Source: Daldinia sp. FL1419 (lineage: Eukaryota > Ascomycota > Sordariomycetes > Xylariales > Hypoxylaceae). From it: a stretch of DNA of 27,552 bases. Position numbers and translations under genes: made by a program. Positions 27,117 to 27,552 of this stretch are shown piece by piece. The notes beneath the pieces were generated by a model. That model was not told the DNA's origin. It was given only the letters and a program-made list of their open reading frames with translations, and did not search any database. Positions within the stretch are counted from its first letter, which is position 1; each line of letters opens with the position of its first letter. Where the stretch lies: NCBI GenBank assembly GCA_025201765.1, contig MU623612.1:1-27552 (forward strand), in the 5' to 3' direction.

Positions 27117-27552
27117 TTGGATGAATAAGGTACCATTATATGTAATAATAAAATGAAAATATTCAAATATATTAAATTAAAAAATAATTATTTAAAAAAA
27201 GAACATATTTTAATTAAAAATTAAAATATATAGAATTAAATATAAGATTAAAATAAATCTATATCATTATAATTATATAATTAATATTTTTATATTAATA
27301 AATTTTTATTTTATAAAATTATATAAAATTATAATTATATTTTATATAAATATTAATTAAAATTATAATTTTAAATATTTAAATATATTAAAATTAGCTT
27401 TTTTTACGATCTTCTTTTTTATTTTTATTTATATTAAATTAATTAATGATCTTTTTATAAAATAATATAAATCTATATTTTAAAATATTTAAAATTTAAT
27501 ATTAGATTAATGTTTTAATAAAATAAATAATATTGTAATATTATTAATTAAT
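27117..27552 (+). repeat. Dispersed repeat S, copy 2 (right flank)
   Basis: Aligned through the window end with the reverse complement of 4,375-4,815, beginning at GGATGAATAAGGTACCATT. It is more heavily C-to-T/G-to-A altered than copy 1. It probably continues beyond the window. Confidence 0.8.

Overview
This is a filamentous ascomycete (Pezizomycotina-type) nuclear window. It contains short fungal introns with GTRNGY donors and CTGAC/CTAAT branch sites, an intron-bearing tRNA, and a casein kinase I gene of the fungal HHP1/HRR25 type. Its composition is split in two. Extremely AT-rich, gene-free DNA occupies 1-15,100 and about 26,860-27,552, with a normal-GC gene island between. The AT-rich DNA is decayed transposon sequence. 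Its substitutions are mostly C-to-T/G-to-A transitions, reading frames stay in register but fill with stops, and repeat copies differ mainly by transitions. This is the footprint of repeat-induced point mutation (RIP).

Left AT-rich block. Positions 1-1,760 are a Tad-like LINE reverse transcriptase relic (LINE-1, + strand). A second copy (LINE-2, - strand) lies at 4,813-5,274 and 9,406 to about 10,490. It is split by a roughly 1-kb retroposon-like repeat (R-2, 14-bp target duplication), which is itself split by a 3.1-kb Mutator-like (MULE) transposon at 6,282-9,383. Another copy of R (R-1) lies at 2,347-3,405. LINE-1 and R-1 preserve the corresponding empty sites. Three copies of a 390-440-bp solo-LTR-like element (3,765-4,200; 10,632-11,024; 10,492-11,294) follow, the second inserted inside the third. 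Positions 11,807-15,099 form a large imperfect inverted repeat. Its left arm carries a tandem array of ~150-bp units that include telomere-like CCCTAACCCTA motifs.

Gene island. It holds an SH3 protein of the Lsb1/Pin3 type (+, 15,351-16,250), tRNA-Arg(TCT) with a 9-nt intron (+, 17,200-17,280), and three - strand genes. These are a large APH/kinase-fold protein whose three catalytic residues are replaced (17,927-19,762), an inositol-polyphosphate 5-phosphatase with a C-terminal membrane anchor (20,444-21,944), and a four-exon casein kinase I (24,137-25,728). A 91-codon orphan frame (22,960-23,232) may be a gene remnant or a 3' exon. Actin patch and endocytosis (SH3), phosphoinositide turnover (5-phosphatase) and CK1 signalling all concern membrane traffic, but nothing shows co-regulation. 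The genes are separately promoted housekeeping genes plus one divergent pseudoenzyme.

Right edge. From about 26,860 AT-rich sequence resumes. Positions 27,117-27,552 are a copy, in opposite orientation, of 4,375-4,815, so the same repeat family lies on both sides of the island. I did not find a clearly new biological system. The strongest unusual items are the triple-site pseudokinase, the datable nest of transposons, and the inverted-repeat/array element abutting the SH3 gene promoter.
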